Of a DNA stretch of 64,000 nucleotides, positions 1 to 10,719 are shown piece by piece. Source of the stretch: Gari tellinella (lineage: Eukaryota; Mollusca; Bivalvia; Cardiida; Psammobiidae); the NCBI GenBank assembly GCA_922989275.2, contig OV277862.1, positions 46,711,786-46,775,785 of the forward strand, in the 5' to 3' direction. The notes under the pieces are model-generated. The model searched no databases. It saw only the letters and a program-made list of their open reading frames with translations, and was not told where the DNA came from. How positions within the stretch are numbered: the stretch's first letter is position 1; each line of letters opens with the position of its first letter. Position numbers and translations under genes: made by a program.

Positions 1-175
1 GCAAAACAGTTTGACGTAATATAACACGATGTAGTCATATTGTTCCACGGTCGATAATGTTCCAATCTGGTTTCCATTTTGATTTAAATAAGTCGGCGAC
101 CGTTTTCTTTAAAACAAAACCCTTGCTTTTCTAGGCTTTCAATGTGACAGGGAAAAGTAGAAACTCAGCCTATGT

Positions 176-298
176 TTAACTTCTTCACTACCGTCGTGAC
201 GTTTCAAGCTTAAACAGTTGCATTATGCGATGTCTGATCAGGATCCAAACTGTTTGTAAATAACAATTGAACTCGGAGTAAGGCAGTGAAGGGGCTAA
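176..298 (+). mobile_element. Family B (TTAA) MITE, short copy
   Basis: Begins TTAACTTCTTCACTACC and ends GGCAGTGAAGGGGCTAA, degenerate versions of the family B termini. The right hairpin arm (GTCTGATCAGGATCC, then AAACTGTTTG) is clear; the left arm is eroded, so this is an old copy. Confidence 0.6.
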
Positions 299-1135
299 AC
301 ACCAAAATGCACTAATATATAGGACATTAAACACTAAGCCCTGTTATGCAAACAGTCACAGATATTTTGAATCAGTATATCGGATGCCGGGTAACCCTGT
401 GTCTGAACTTGATTTAACCTGTTTGACATTTGAATTGCGATTTTCATCAATTAAAAAAGACATATGGGTTAAACTCAATAATTTTGCTTACAACATGTAT
501 AGACTAAACCTCAGTATGCAAATCACTCATTTGCATTTACAAATGCCACACACATTCTAGCAGTAAAAGCGATTCAGAAGTTAATTCTATTCTAAAGGCT
601 GCAACAGTTTTTGCCAACAAAACTAAAAGTTTCTTTATATTTAAATTTTCCGTTAGCGTCAGCTATGTTTTATGTAAAAAAAACATTGACTAAAACAAAG
701 CTAAATGTATTTGTTATGAGTGTTTGAAATCGACAAACTGGGAACATGTCACCTTTAACCATAACAAACAGGAATGCAGTCCTATTATACAGTTAGATGT
801 ATACAGTTATAACCTGTGATAACCGGCCACAGAATGAAGAGACATAATTGTCGTAAATGGGATTGCTACTTCATGCAGGACAACAGTAATACAGAAGTCT
901 TAAATAGGAGGTTTGTGTATAACTGTTGTCATTAAGAAATGAACGACGTTTTTCTAATGTTTACGGGAGTATAAACCCCTTAGCTTTGCTGGCGAAGTTT
1001 CGTGAATGCATTCGTTTCTGTAAAGCACAAGCTGCTGCACAACCTATGGGGTTTTGTAGATATTGTAACAACACTTCGTGTAACTGTTGTTAGCCTTACT
1101 GTAGGAGTTCCTTACAGGTTGAATAGAGAACAATG
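299..1135. other. No recognisable feature
   Basis: AT-rich sequence without a long frame, a paired repeat or a transposon end that I can recognise. Confidence 0.5.
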
Positions 1136-1336
1136 CAGGGCTGCCATTTCTCCGGATTTTTCCTAAATCTTCGGATTTATTTCTGGTACATGGTAGTTTA
1201 AAGCAGGCTGAAATTAAAGCAGAATGCGCCTTCAGGCGCATTCTGCTTTACTTCCAGCCTGCTTTAAGTAGCCACATGTCAACATAACTAGAAACAGGCT
1301 ATGTGGTAAAGGTATGATTCGTAAAATCGCACTTTG
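1136..1336 (+). mobile_element. Family C MITE, 3'-truncated
   Basis: The left terminus CAGGGCTGCCATTTCTCCGG is intact, followed by the family C hairpin whose arms are GCAGGCTG, AAGCAGAATGCGCC and complements, near 1205-1265. Similarity to the other copies stops after AAAATCGCACTT, so the right inverted terminus is missing. Confidence 0.8.
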
Positions 1337-1969
1337 CTTTGTGAACAGCTGATGAACAGAATTGATGACTTTAACAAAATATGTTGCAGCAACACAGCAA
1401 ATGAGAAATTTCGTATTTATCGGTGCTACAATATCCTGTACCCTGTCAATACACCGGTCAGAATTACCAGAATTAATGCTACAGATGAATGTGTACTTAG
1501 AGATGTGATACAGACGTTATAAAATAAATAAGAGATGACATATTATTTATGCTTTTCGGTGGATTACCACGAAATAGCAGTGGATTATCACTTGGTAATC
1601 CACTGCAGTGGATTATCACCAATCGCTTTTATTATGAATTTTCCCCGTAGGGCTCCCCAAGAATCGTAGTCAATCGTGTCTTATCGTTAAATTCCGGCAG
1701 TCCGATTTGTCGCGAACAACTCACCGGAAGAGCACGAATCCAAACTCGGGATCAACGAAGTAATTCGGATGACGTCAAATCAATAAATAAGTGACGTCAT
1801 CGTACGGGAAACTCTTTCGAAAATGTGTTCGATATAAAGTTGGGGCTCAACACGGGGTAAATCATTTACTTTCGCTTTCTCGTGCCCAACTCAACAACTC
1901 AATTGTCGAGCAATTACGTTTAAAAAGTGGCTTAAAAGCATAAATAAATAGAATAATTGTATTTTTTCA
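1337..1969. repeat. Unique-looking DNA with a short GTGGATTAYCAC cluster
   Basis: At 1559-1620 the motif GTGGATTA(C/T)CAC occurs several times in both orientations and can fold on itself. The remainder, including two GACGTCA sites near 1770-1800, shows no gene or element I recognise. Confidence 0.45.
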
Positions 1970-2092
1970 GTATAAGATCGAATTTAGTCCATTGAGTGAA
2001 CATCAGACGTTATATTTTCACGAGTGGCGAAGCCACGAATGAAAATATAACAGTCTGATGTTCACGAAATGGATTACATTTCTATCTTATAC
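1970..2092. mobile_element. Fold-back (palindromic) MITE-like element
   Basis: A near-complete palindrome of about 123 bp. It starts GTATAAGAT and ends ATCTTATAC, with matching inner arms GTGAACATCAGAC and TTATATTTTC, meeting at the centre GTGGCGAAGCCAC. No target duplication could be defined. Confidence 0.7.
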
Positions 2093-2439
2093 CGAAACAA
2101 CCAATTATCCTCTATGTCTTTGCAACAATAAAGACGTTGCATCTATATTTTACAAATAACTCGTATATATTACAGGGGAGAATATGAAAGAAGATCCTTT
2201 ATCCCCCCGCAATCTATAGCGTTAAGGAAGATCTAAACTGGATAGAACCAGTTCTGAATTGAAGGTTCATTGAAATTAAAACCGCGTTTTGCATAGGGTT
2301 ATATAGAGACATTATCATTATGATAAGTGTACATACGCATTAAATTGTCACCTGTCATAAATGCAACATAAGTGTTCCTTTAAGATGGTCGCTGAACACA
2401 AACTTACCTGTACTTTTTATGTCGGACAGTGTAGATAGG

Positions 2440-2612
2440 GCAACTAGTAAGAAAGTGTAGACGATTTACTTTAATCTGAGTGGCAATCAACCACGAACCT
2501 GATTAGAAGCCCGGCTACCTGGTATTTTATCTTCAAAATGGTTGTAATTAAAATGTCTTAGTGCAGATGTGTTTATTTGGAAAGCGTAACATACTTTACA
2601 CTGTACCAGCAA
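2440..2612 (+). mobile_element. Family A MITE, degenerate
   Basis: Old family A remnant: TTTACTTTAATCTGAGTGGC, a decayed hairpin with CCTGATTAGAAGCCCGG, then GTTTATTTGG and a terminal TTTACACTGTA. The left terminus is not recognisable. Confidence 0.55.
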
Positions 2613-2684
2613 AACAGTGAAGATCCAGGTCGGAGCTCTTTGATCAAGGTCTGTACTGGTTGTTAATAAATTGTACAAAAACTA

Positions 2685-2930
2685 CAGTGGAGAATCTATT
2701 ATTCTTTCCCGTTTAAACGCAAACGTACGCAAACGCAAAACACCGAAACGTAGAAAAGTACAACTTTTTGACAATTCTGATAATTCATCTTTATCTTGGT
2801 GGCAAACAGTTTGGAGCCTGATCAGACGCCGGGTTACCCGGCGTCTGATCTGGCTCCAAACTGATTGCAGTGAAAATAATAGTTTTAGCGTAAACGCGTT
2901 TATTGGGAAATAATAACGTGTTCTCCACTG
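2685..2930 (+). mobile_element. Family A MITE, full length (reference copy)
   Basis: A non-autonomous DNA transposon with TA on both sides. Both ends read CAGTGGAGAA or CAGTGGAGAACACG inward, then TATTCTTTCCCG or TATTTCCCAATAAACGCG. The left subterminal zone has GTTTAAACGCAAACG repeats, the right one AATAAACGCGTTTACGC. In the middle (about 2806-2868) sits a hairpin with arms AAACAGTTTGGAGCC, TGATCAGACGCCGGG and complements around a TTA loop. TA target and CAGTG ends suggest a Tc1/mariner-type transposase, which is not encoded here. By convention + means the GTTTAAAC end is on the left. At least 19 copies in the window measure exactly 246 bp. Confidence 0.93.
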
Positions 2931-2955
2931 TACCTTTAAAGGGAAATCGTAGACT

Positions 2956-3274
2956 AAATTGAAAAATGGAAGTTTCCATCAAACGCTTCAGGGTTGAAAA
3001 AGTTACACCTACAAGTCTTCTAGACCTAATTAGTGTAACATTGTAAAGCCATGTCGGTTACATAAGGGTTGGTCATAAACACATTCAACTACTTAAGCAG
3101 CACGTCTTATCCGCATTGAACCGACTATTACCGTTCTAAGCCTGAGCTTACACTCTTTGCAAGCAGTCGGCGTCTAACCAGATAAAAAACTGATGTTGAC
3201 ACTAAATTTAAAACAAGAGAAAAAAATCTTGGTGTTTGGTAATGTTTTGTGCAACTGTCGACAGTTTACCATGG
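2956..3274 (+). repeat. Local direct duplication, unit 1
   Basis: About 319 bp from AAATTGAAAAATGGAAG to GTTTACCATGG, repeated almost base for base at 3600-3919. It carries no recognised transposon end, and family A copies sit next to both units. Confidence 0.9.
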
Positions 3275-3276
3275 TA

Positions 3277-3522
3277 CAGTGGAGAATGTGTTATTCTTTC
3301 CCAATAAACGCGTTTACGCAAAAACGTTTATTTCCACTGCAAACAGTTTGGAGCCAGATCAGACGCCGGGTAACCCGGCGTCTGATCAGGCTTCAAACTG
3401 TTTGCCACCAAGATAAACATGAAATATCAGAATTGTCCAAAAGTTGTTCTTTTCTACGTTTTATTGCTTTGCGTTTGCGTACGTTTGCGTTTAAACGGGA
3501 CAAAATAACAGATTCTCCACTG
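3277..3522 (-). mobile_element. Family A MITE, full length
   Basis: 246 bp, flanked by TA, inserted directly at the end of the first duplication unit. The hairpin reads TGATCAGGCTTC on its right arm, a change not mirrored on the left. Confidence 0.92.
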
Positions 3523-3599
3523 TACCCGTTACGTCCATAGACAAAACAATATTGTTTACCAATACATCAAGGACGTAATTTACGAGAATTGACTTATAT
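3523..3599. repeat. Spacer repeated at 9932-10017
   Basis: CCCGTTACGTCCATA, ACAATA-TGTTTACCAATA and AAGGACGTAATTTACGAGAA recur in the same order near 9932-10017. It resembles a family B fragment at its start but is otherwise of unknown origin. Confidence 0.6.
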
Positions 3600-3919
3600 A
3601 AATTGAAAAATGGAAGTTTCCATCAAACGCTTCAGGGTTGAAAAAGTTACACCTACAAGTCTTCTAGACCTAATTAGTGTAACATTGTAAAGCCATGTCG
3701 GTTACATAAGGGTTGGTTATAAACACATTCAACTACTTAAACAGAACCTCTTATCCGCATTGAACTGACTATTACCGTTCTAAGCCTGAGCTTACACTCT
3801 TTGCAAGCAGTCGGCGTCTAACCAGAGTAAAAACTGATGTTGACACTAAATTTAAAACAACAGAAAAAAATCTTGGTGTTTTGGCAATGTTTTGTGCAAC
3901 TGTCGACAGTTTACCATGG
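3600..3919 (+). repeat. Local direct duplication, unit 2
   Basis: Second unit of the duplication seen at 2956-3274, with only scattered substitutions such as AAGCAGCACGTC against AACAGAACCTC. A 23-bp unique stretch separates it from the next family A copy. Confidence 0.9.
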
Positions 3920-3942
3920 AAAATATGCTGATAATATTGATA

Positions 3943-4174
3943 CAGTGGAGAATCTGTTATTCTTTCCCGTTTAAACGCAAACGTACGCAAACGCAAAACA
4001 CTAAAACGTAGAAAAGTACAACTTTTTGACAATTCTGATAATTCATCTTTATCTTGGTGGCAAACAGTTTGGAGCCTGATCAGACGCCGGGTTACCCGGC
4101 GTCTGATCTGGCTCCAAACTGTTTGCAGTGAAAATAATAGTTTTTATTGGGAAAGAATAACGTTTTCTCCACTG
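3943..4174 (+). mobile_element. Family A MITE, small internal deletion
   Basis: TA-flanked copy of 232 bp. It lacks the GCGTAAACGCG stretch between AGTTTT and TATTGGG near the right end; termini and hairpin are intact. Confidence 0.9.
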
Positions 4175-4323
4175 TACACTTGTTTTATCCCTCCCACATG
4201 GTGAATAAAAGTTGCAAGGTCACCGTAATTAATTTTTCGCCAAACTGTTTACAAAGTCTAGTAAAGTATCGACATGCAGGCGGGGTAGTGTCTGAGAACC
4301 GATAATGGCCTACTAATATTTAT

Positions 4324-4752
4324 CAGGGCCCGCCACTTATTCGGATTATTCCGTAATCTTCGAAATTTATTGGAAAAAAGTCTGTTATTTTATGTCTATG
4401 TCTTTGTTTAAAAAATGTCACGGCTGTAAATAGTTTAATATTATTGTGTTTTGAAAAAATGGCGTTGAACATACAAGAACACGCATGACACGTTTCAACC
4501 CATTTTTGTTAATATGCACCATAAAACATATGTGTTCATCCTAGCAGATGGTAGCTTAAGCAGGCTGAAAGTAAAGCAGAATGCGCATTCTGCTTTACTT
4601 TCATCCTGCTTTAAGGGTTCAGTGGGCATTCGTTTCAAACTGAAAACAGGCTATGGGGTAAAGGGTTTACGGTACGATTTCAAATATTGCGCCGGAAAAA
4701 TAGAACCTTTGAAAATCATAGGAATTGTTATTATAAACGTATGGCATCCCTG
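4324..4752 (+). mobile_element. Family C-related element, diverged
   Basis: Starts CAGGGCCCGCCACTTATTCGG and ends ATGGCATCCCTG. The hairpin near 4553-4613 keeps AAGCAGGCTGAAAGTAAAGC, AGAATGCGCATTCT and complements. It is longer than the usual 255 bp because of about 170 extra bases on the left. The flanks give a possible 8-bp match (ATATTTAT/ATATTTAC) rather than the 6 bp seen at other copies. Confidence 0.7.
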
Positions 4753-4843
4753 ATATTTACAACAATTGATATGACATTATCCGCTATAGATAAATAACCT
4801 TGTTTACTTGCAGTTATGTCCGTTTACTGTGTTATTTAATATA

Positions 4844-5099
4844 CAGTGGAGAATCTGTTATTCTTTCCCGTTTAAACGCAAACGTACGCAAACGTACGCA
4901 AACGCAAAACACTAAAACGTAGAAAAGTACAACTTTTTGACAATTCTGATAATTCATCTTTTTCTTGGTGGCAAACAGTTTGGAGCAAGATCAGACGCCG
5001 GGTTACCCGGCGTCTGATCTGGCTCCAAACCGTTTGCAGTGAAAATAATAGTTTTAAGGTAAACGCGTTTATTGGGAAATAATAACGTTTTCTCCACTG
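4844..5099 (+). mobile_element. Family A MITE with extra subterminal decamer
   Basis: 256 bp. The 10-bp excess is one more ACGTACGCAA unit in the left subterminal repeat. Flanked by TA; the hairpin is nearly perfect. Confidence 0.92.
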
Positions 5100-5492
5100 T
5101 AACTAGGCGTTAATGAAATAACTTGTCGTTGAAAATGGATATAATTATGACCCCTTTTGGACCGAAATGTTCACAAACACGAAAAATACGTTCTTAACTG
5201 TCTTTTTTCAAATTATTTTGAATCAAATTCACAGATGCCAGTATTCGACATGCTTTGTAAAATAATCATATCATGTTTTTTGTTACAATTCATGTCGCCT
5301 GTGAAAAAATGATTTGAAAAAATTGACATGATTTGTAAAATATTTTACAAATTAGATATTTTTACAAATCATGTTGCTATAGGACAGGCTCTGCGTCGTT
5401 TTCCAATGACCTCCCTAGATTGATGCAATGCTTAAATCGGTTAAATACAAAAACACAAGTTATCCTTGAAGGAATTGTAATGTCAGGTCTTT

Positions 5493-5865
5493 ATTGAAGT
5501 TGTAGGAGGATAATTGTACCTCATCTTCTGCACGTGTTGTACATGTAAATCTAAATGTCATCTGCAAATTTATGCTCTGCAATAAATCTCCAATTGATTC
5601 AATACGTTTCAAACAGTTTGGATTCAGATGAGACGCCGAGTTACTCGGCGTCTCATCTAGATCCAAAATGTTTGAAACAGTTATGATGAATCCACGCTAG
5701 CGTGCAGAAGGTTAATAAAATTTAGATACCATCTAAAATCCCCACGGAATACCGTTTTGATTGAAGCTTAGTCTCCTAAATGCTTTTAACTGTGTTACAT
5801 TGTAAGGCGCTTTAATGGCATTTGACGACTCTTATTCTTTTGCGAATATCTCAATCAAATTCCCT
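5493..5865 (+). repeat. Dispersed repeat paired with 8748-8915
   Basis: Shared blocks in the same order at both places: TTGAAGTTGTAGGAGGATAA, AAATCCCCA-GGAA, and GC-TTAA-GG-ATTTGA. The 5.6-kb copy additionally holds the hairpin at 5610-5675. Confidence 0.6.
5610..5675. repeat. TGATGAGA-type hairpin (family B style)
   Basis: Arms CAAACAGTTTGGAT, AGATGAGACGCCGAG and complements CTCGGCGTCTCATCT, ATCCAAAATGTTTG around a loop of TTA. The change from GATCAGA to GATGAGA on one arm is matched by TCTCATC on the other. Confidence 0.85.
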
Positions 5866-5931
5866 CAGTGTAATGTTACCCTGTCTGCTTAACACATTAC
5901 AAGTTTGCGATTTGACATGTTAATGTAAATA

Positions 5932-6186
5932 CAGGGCTGCCATAAATTTACATGAAAAATCCTAAGATTTCCCAATCTGCATTTTTCAAGTGCGATTTTA
6001 CGAATCGTACCTTTACCCCATAGCCTTTCTCTTGTTTTGTTGACATGCGACTACTTACAGCAGGCTGGAAGTAAAGCAGAATGCGCATTATGGCGCATTC
6101 TGCTTTACTTTCAACCTGCTTTAAGCGTCCATGAAATGGGGGAAAATCCGGAGATTTAGGAAAAATCCGGAGAAATGGCAGCCCTG
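5932..6186 (-). mobile_element. Family C MITE, full length with 6-bp TSD
   Basis: 255 bp, termini CAGGGCTGCCAT and ATGGCAGCCCTG, flanked by TAAATA on both sides (5926-5931 and 6187-6192). The central hairpin (about 6059-6124) has arms GCAGGCTGGAAGTAAAGC and AGAATGCGC. No coding capacity. Confidence 0.93.
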
Positions 6187-6273
6187 TAAATATTCGATGT
6201 TTGAAGTAAAGTCTTGCTTTACATATATGAAAATTATGGTGCAATATGAGGCTTTCCAATGCATTCCTTATTA

Positions 6274-6843
6274 CAGTGCTTCATCTCTACAAATACGTCC
6301 AATAGGACACACAGATTGGAGGGAGTTTTTATAGGGATGGAAATTGGCATTCAATTGCAAACAGCTTGAATCCAGATCAGACGTCTCTTTACTCGGGGTC
6401 TGATTAGGATTTATACTGTTTACCAATCGTGATAATGTCAATTATGTAAGAAACAATGCAGACAACTATGTTAAGTAGGCGATATTGCAGCAGTGAAAGC
6501 GTTATACATACAGTGGAGAATCTGTTATTCTTTCCCGTTTAAACGCAAACGTACGCAAACGCAAAACACTAAAACGTAGAAAAGTACAACTTTTGGACAA
6601 TTCTGATAATTCATGTTTATCTTGGTGGCAAACTGTTTGGAGCCTGATCAGACGCCGGGTTACCCGGCGTCTGATCTGGCTCCAAACTGTTTGCACTGCA
6701 AATAATAGTTTTAGCGTAAACGCGTTTATTGGGAAAGAATAACAGTTTCTCCACTGTAAATGTCTTTGGAACAATTGTAAACGTTGTTGTACGTGAAAGG
6801 AGGAATTCGTTGTTCGGACGGTCGTTGTAGGGATAAAGCAGAG
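6274..6843 (-). mobile_element. Family D MITE, interrupted by family A
   Basis: Left terminus CAGTGCTTCATCTCTACAA; right end has GTCGTTGTAG and GGATAAAGCAGAG followed by TA. A family A copy at 6511-6756 splits it. Its central TGATCA-type hairpin (about 6358-6425) is eroded: AAACAGCTTGAATCCAGATC against GGATTTATACTGTTT. Confidence 0.75.
6511..6756 (+). mobile_element. Family A MITE, full length, nested in family D
   Basis: 246 bp flanked by TA inside the family D copy. The D sequence resumes on the other side with GTTGTTGTACGTG, so A arrived later. Confidence 0.92.
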
Positions 6844-7792
6844 TATTGAACCAATACAGCTCGCCAAGGGTCAGGCTTTAAACTGTTCGCAACTCAAATT
6901 CAGTAATCAATAATTTCAAGCAGCTATCAAAGTGTCCACATTGAACAGTGGTTATAACAAAACAGTGACTACATAGAAATGTGCAGTTACAGGCTATGTT
7001 TTCATTGGCCCCTGACAGATTAAATAGGCAATTTAATGTAACAGTTCAATTTTAACGCACATCGACGAGGAGCAACCTCGTGTTACAGTCATAGAAAGTG
7101 TGCTTGAATATAGTCAAGGAGTAGTCATGTTCTAGCAAGACACCTTAAAATGTAGATTTATCAAGTATCAATTGACTCCCCACTAGTGTTCAATGTTCCT
7201 ATCATAATCATATATACATTGTAGATGCGATCAGCTGATTGAGATCGAATATGGTTGCTATCGCGTTGAAATATGTTAATTAGGTTCAAATTCAATAACT
7301 ACCTATGCTTTTAGAATGTTGTTTGGTAATAGATATTCAGGTTTCATTGTTTATTTTTGATGACGCATAAGTCTTTTTAAGTACAGATAGAAAGATTACT
7401 GAGTAAAATGCGGAAGTTGTAATGCAATTTCAATATATGTATCTGGGACTTCTTAGCATACCATTCTATAGAGACCGAATGGCTGTTACATCGAGAATTA
7501 CATCTATCAAACATACTTGACCGGTATATGATACATGTATATTAATGTGCATGAACACACATCAGGTCAATATACACTTTTAATGGACAAGAAAGAATAT
7601 AAAGGTATAAATATAAGCAAAAAAAGAAGTAATTATGTCGTTTATATGAGTATGAACCTCTTGGCTTCGCGGGGTAAGTTTATTATTTACAAATTTGGCC
7701 TTACGAACAACAGTTATCAACATTCAATCAACATGTGTTTACAATATGCGACTCAAGGCCAAAATGTTCCTGTGCTTGTATAGTTTGCTTAC
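6844..7792. other. No recognisable feature
   Basis: AT-rich. An 82-codon frame at 7535-7783 has no recognisable domain and looks like chance. No transposon ends found. Confidence 0.5.
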
Positions 7793-7798
7793 CTGTTA

Positions 7799-8076
7799 CA
7801 GGGCTGCCATTTCTCCGGATTTTTCCTAAGTATTCGGATTTTTATCCTAGCAGATCGTAGCTTAAAACAGGCTGAAAGTAAAGCAGAATGCAGGCTGAAA
7901 GTAAAGCAGAATTCGCCTTAAGGCGCATTCTGCTTTACTTTCAACCTGTTTTAAGCAGTCATGTGTCTTCAAAACAAGAAACTGACTATAGGGTAAAGGT
8001 ACGAGTAGTAAAATTGCGACTGAAAAATGAAAATTTGAAATTTTAGGATCTTTATTATCAACTTATGGAAGCCCTG
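7799..8076 (+). mobile_element. Family C MITE with 6-bp TSD and arm duplication
   Basis: Flanked by CTGTTA on both sides (7793-7798, 8077-8082). It is longer than 255 bp because AGGCTGAAAGTAAAGCAGAA is present twice in tandem on the left hairpin arm (about 7869-7911) but once on the right. Confidence 0.93.
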
Positions 8077-8374
8077 CTGTTATCAGTTGCGATGTTACTA
8101 GAACTAGCAAAGAGCTTTGATCTAGAGCAGACACGAAACGCTGCATATTATCGGGTCCATACTGTTTGACCATCCAGTGATGGTCTCTTGAATAACAATG
8201 GTTCTCAAAGAATTTTATAGCAATAGCAGACGATAACCTGTACCTGTAAGGCAGACGATAGTGCAGCTAATGAAGAGTTACATGTAACCTTTACACGGAA
8301 CTGTGACACAATAAGTTTTAAATAACAACTTAATTTAGGTTTAAATAAACTACAGTAATATCCCGCTTATACTA
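8077..8374. other. No recognisable feature
   Basis: About 300 bp between a family C and a family A copy. Nothing beyond a TACATGTA octamer near 8280. Confidence 0.5.
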
Positions 8375-8620
8375 CAGTGGAGAAAACGTTATTCTTTCCC
8401 AATAAACGCGTTTACGCTAAAACGATTATTTTCACTGCAAACAGTTTGGAGCCAGACCAGACGCCGGGTAACCCGGCGTCTGATCAGGCTCCAAACTGTT
8501 TGCCACCAAGATAAAGATGAATTATCAGAATTGTCAAAAAGTTATACTTTTCTACGTTTTAGTGTTTTGCGTTTGCGTACGTTTGCGTTTAAACGGGAAA
8601 GAATAACAGATTCCCCACTG
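8375..8620 (-). mobile_element. Family A MITE, full length
   Basis: 246 bp, TA-flanked. One left-arm base differs (GCCAGACCAGACG) without a matching change on the right arm. Confidence 0.92.
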
Positions 8621-8747
8621 TATCTCAAAGGCCGTCTCTAAACGGTGGAAGATTGGATAAAACAGTTTACAGTATAATAACGCGTCGTAATTGAAGCAGC
8701 CACCACATATAAACAAATCTTCTTTTTATGGCCGTTATGAGTTATTG

Positions 8748-8915
8748 AAGTTGTAGGAGGATAATCGGATAAATATTTTGTCACGGTCTAAATCCCCATG
8801 GAAATATCGCTTGAACTGAAAATTAAAACTTAATGTTTCAATATTCTAATGCATTAAACGTGCCTTAACGAGATTTGATGGCTCAAATTATTAAGCGAAC
8901 GGTTTAATCAAGTTA
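8748..8915 (+). repeat. Dispersed repeat paired with 5493-5865
   Basis: Shorter partner of the repeat at 5.5 kb, beginning ATTGAAGTTGTAGGAGGATA and continuing through AATCCCCATGGAA. Confidence 0.6.
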
Positions 8916-8994
8916 TTTCATGCTGATGTCTCTGTGTCTTCAAAATGCTTTTAAATTTGAGATTGTATAATTATGTTACGATAGAAATAGTTTG

Positions 8995-9325
8995 TGTTGC
9001 CCGGCGTCTTATCTGGCTCCAAACTGTTTGCAATAGAAATACAGTGGAGAAAACGTTATTCTTTCCCAATAAACGCGTTTACGCTAAAACTATTATTTTC
9101 ACTGCAAACAGTTTGGAGCCAGATCAGACGCCGGGTAACCCGGCGTCTGATCAGGCTCCAAACTGTTTACCACCAAGATAAAGATGCATTATCAGAATTG
9201 TCAAAAAGTTGTACTTTTCTACGTTTTAGTGTTTTGCGTTTGCGTACGTTTGCGTTTAAACGGGAAAGAATAACAGATTATCCACTGTAATAGTTCTTGG
9301 GAAAGAATAACGCCTCCTCCACTGT
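8995..9325 (+). mobile_element. Family A MITE, truncated outer copy
   Basis: The left half is missing: it starts inside the hairpin (GCCCGGCGTCTTATCTGGC). It runs to GAAA-TA, is split by the copy at 9042-9287, then resumes TA-ATAGTTCTTGGGAAAG and ends CCTCCACTG. Confidence 0.85.
9042..9287 (-). mobile_element. Family A MITE nested in family A
   Basis: 246-bp insert within another family A copy. The outer consensus GAAATAATAGTT is restored exactly when this insert and one TA are removed. Confidence 0.93.
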
Positions 9326-9572
9326 ATTGAAATATGCCTATGACAAGCTTTTTACTGCAAATGAAGTTAAATTGTCAAGATCTAGTCACAGTGACTTGAA
9401 AATGTTACGGGACACTATGTTAACATTTCTATGTATTCACACAACAAATTAAATAGTCCTAGCTGATGTGATATAGGAAATAAGCTCTGGTCCATGAGGA
9501 CAATGGAGACATAGACGAACACGTGTACAATTTTATTATTTTATGCACATAATTCTTAACGTAGAGGACATG

Positions 9573-9725
9573 CAGTGGAGATGACGTTATTCCTTCCCAA
9601 TAAACAGGTTTATGCTAAAATCGTCAGAATCGTCAGTCAACAGTTTGTCAATTCTGCATTTTATTGCATTGCATTTGCGTTTCTTTTACGTTTAAACTGG
9701 AAATAATATCGTCTTCTCTACTTTA
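9573..9725 (-). mobile_element. Family A MITE, hairpin-less deletion derivative
   Basis: Ends CAGTGGAGATGACG and TCTCTACTTTA, with AATAAACAGGTTTATGC on the left and TTGCGTTTCTTTTACG on the right. Everything between CAACAGTTTG and TCAATTCTG is gone. Confidence 0.8.
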
Positions 9726-10067
9726 TAAACGTTATAATTTCCTAAAAATAATTCCTCTAAAACTGATATCCTGAAGCTAGGCTCCAAATGATTTGCAGTT
9801 CAAACTAAAAAAGGTAGCCATCGATTTACGAAACAATACAACTTTCTGCATTAATTGTTAGGCGTTAACAAATAAGATTCCTTTCAATGGGAGAACATTT
9901 GTATTCCCCAGTGTTAGAATGTTAACCCGTTACGTCCATAACATTGACAGCGTCTGGACAAAAACAATACTGTTTACCAATATATCAAGGACGTAATTTA
10001 CGAGAATTGACTTATATTATACTCTCAGAAAGTGTGATCGCAAATCACCGTGTCTATACGATGAGGA

Positions 10068-10205
10068 AGACGAAAATATTTCCCGTTTAAACGCACACCA
10101 AACGGAAACACAAAACGCTAAAATTTAAAGAAAATAACAACATTTTGAAATTTCTTACGAATAATTTACTGTTTGATGCCTGATCAGACGCTGGGTTACC
10201 CAAAC
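10068..10205 (+). mobile_element. Family A MITE, left half, degenerate
   Basis: TTTCCCGTTTAAACGCAC through GCCTGATCAGACGCTGGGTT, then homology stops at the hairpin apex. Confidence 0.65.
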
Positions 10206-10329
10206 CCAAACTAGACGAAAGCACATTGTAATAAATGTAGAAAAGGTCACCTTTCTTACACTTATGAATATTGTGGTCATACTTATGTAGGTTATTCCGG
10301 CGTCTAATCAGCATCTAAATTGTTTGCAA

Positions 10330-10486
10330 TATATTTCAAATGACAAACAGTGTAGACCCTGATCAAAGGGCTCCTTAAGGTACCCTCTGATCAGGGGCTA
10401 CACTGTTTGCATGGCACAAGTGTAACATCACAGGTACACTGTTTGTAAATGACGAGTAAACTCGTCGCTAGAATTGAAGGTGTTAA
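10330..10486 (+). mobile_element. Family B2 MITE, 3' part
   Basis: Hairpin with arms AAACAGTGTAGACCCTGATC and GATCAGGGGCTACACTGTTT, then ACGAGTAAACTCGT and GAAGGTGTTAA at the right end. The left terminus was not found. Confidence 0.75.
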
Positions 10487-10719
10487 CACTTTTATCTATA
10501 TACATCGGTCCAGATCACATCTACGTTACTCCGTTTAAGGCAAAATACTGCTAAAAGCAAGATGAAAGTGAGACAGAAATCTCCTTTAGGAGTTTACTGG
10601 TTTGCAATCATCTTGCTATATGCTATCACATAATTTCGACGTTGTTACTGAATATTAAGCTCTTCATTATACATGTAGGTGCGCTTGAACCCGTCATTGC
10701 TGACCCCGAGTTCAATAGT

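Noticed and set aside
2671..2913. Recurring 60-120 codon frames in many places with the same protein words (e.g. RRRVTRRLIWLQTV, DQTPGNPASDQAPN)
   Set aside because: All coincide with family A copies, appear on both strands of the same element and change frame between copies. They are translations of the MITE and its hairpin, not a protein family.
4324..4752. An 8-bp target duplication as evidence that family C is hAT
   Set aside because: This copy is diverged and its ends are uncertain, while four intact copies consistently show 6 bp.
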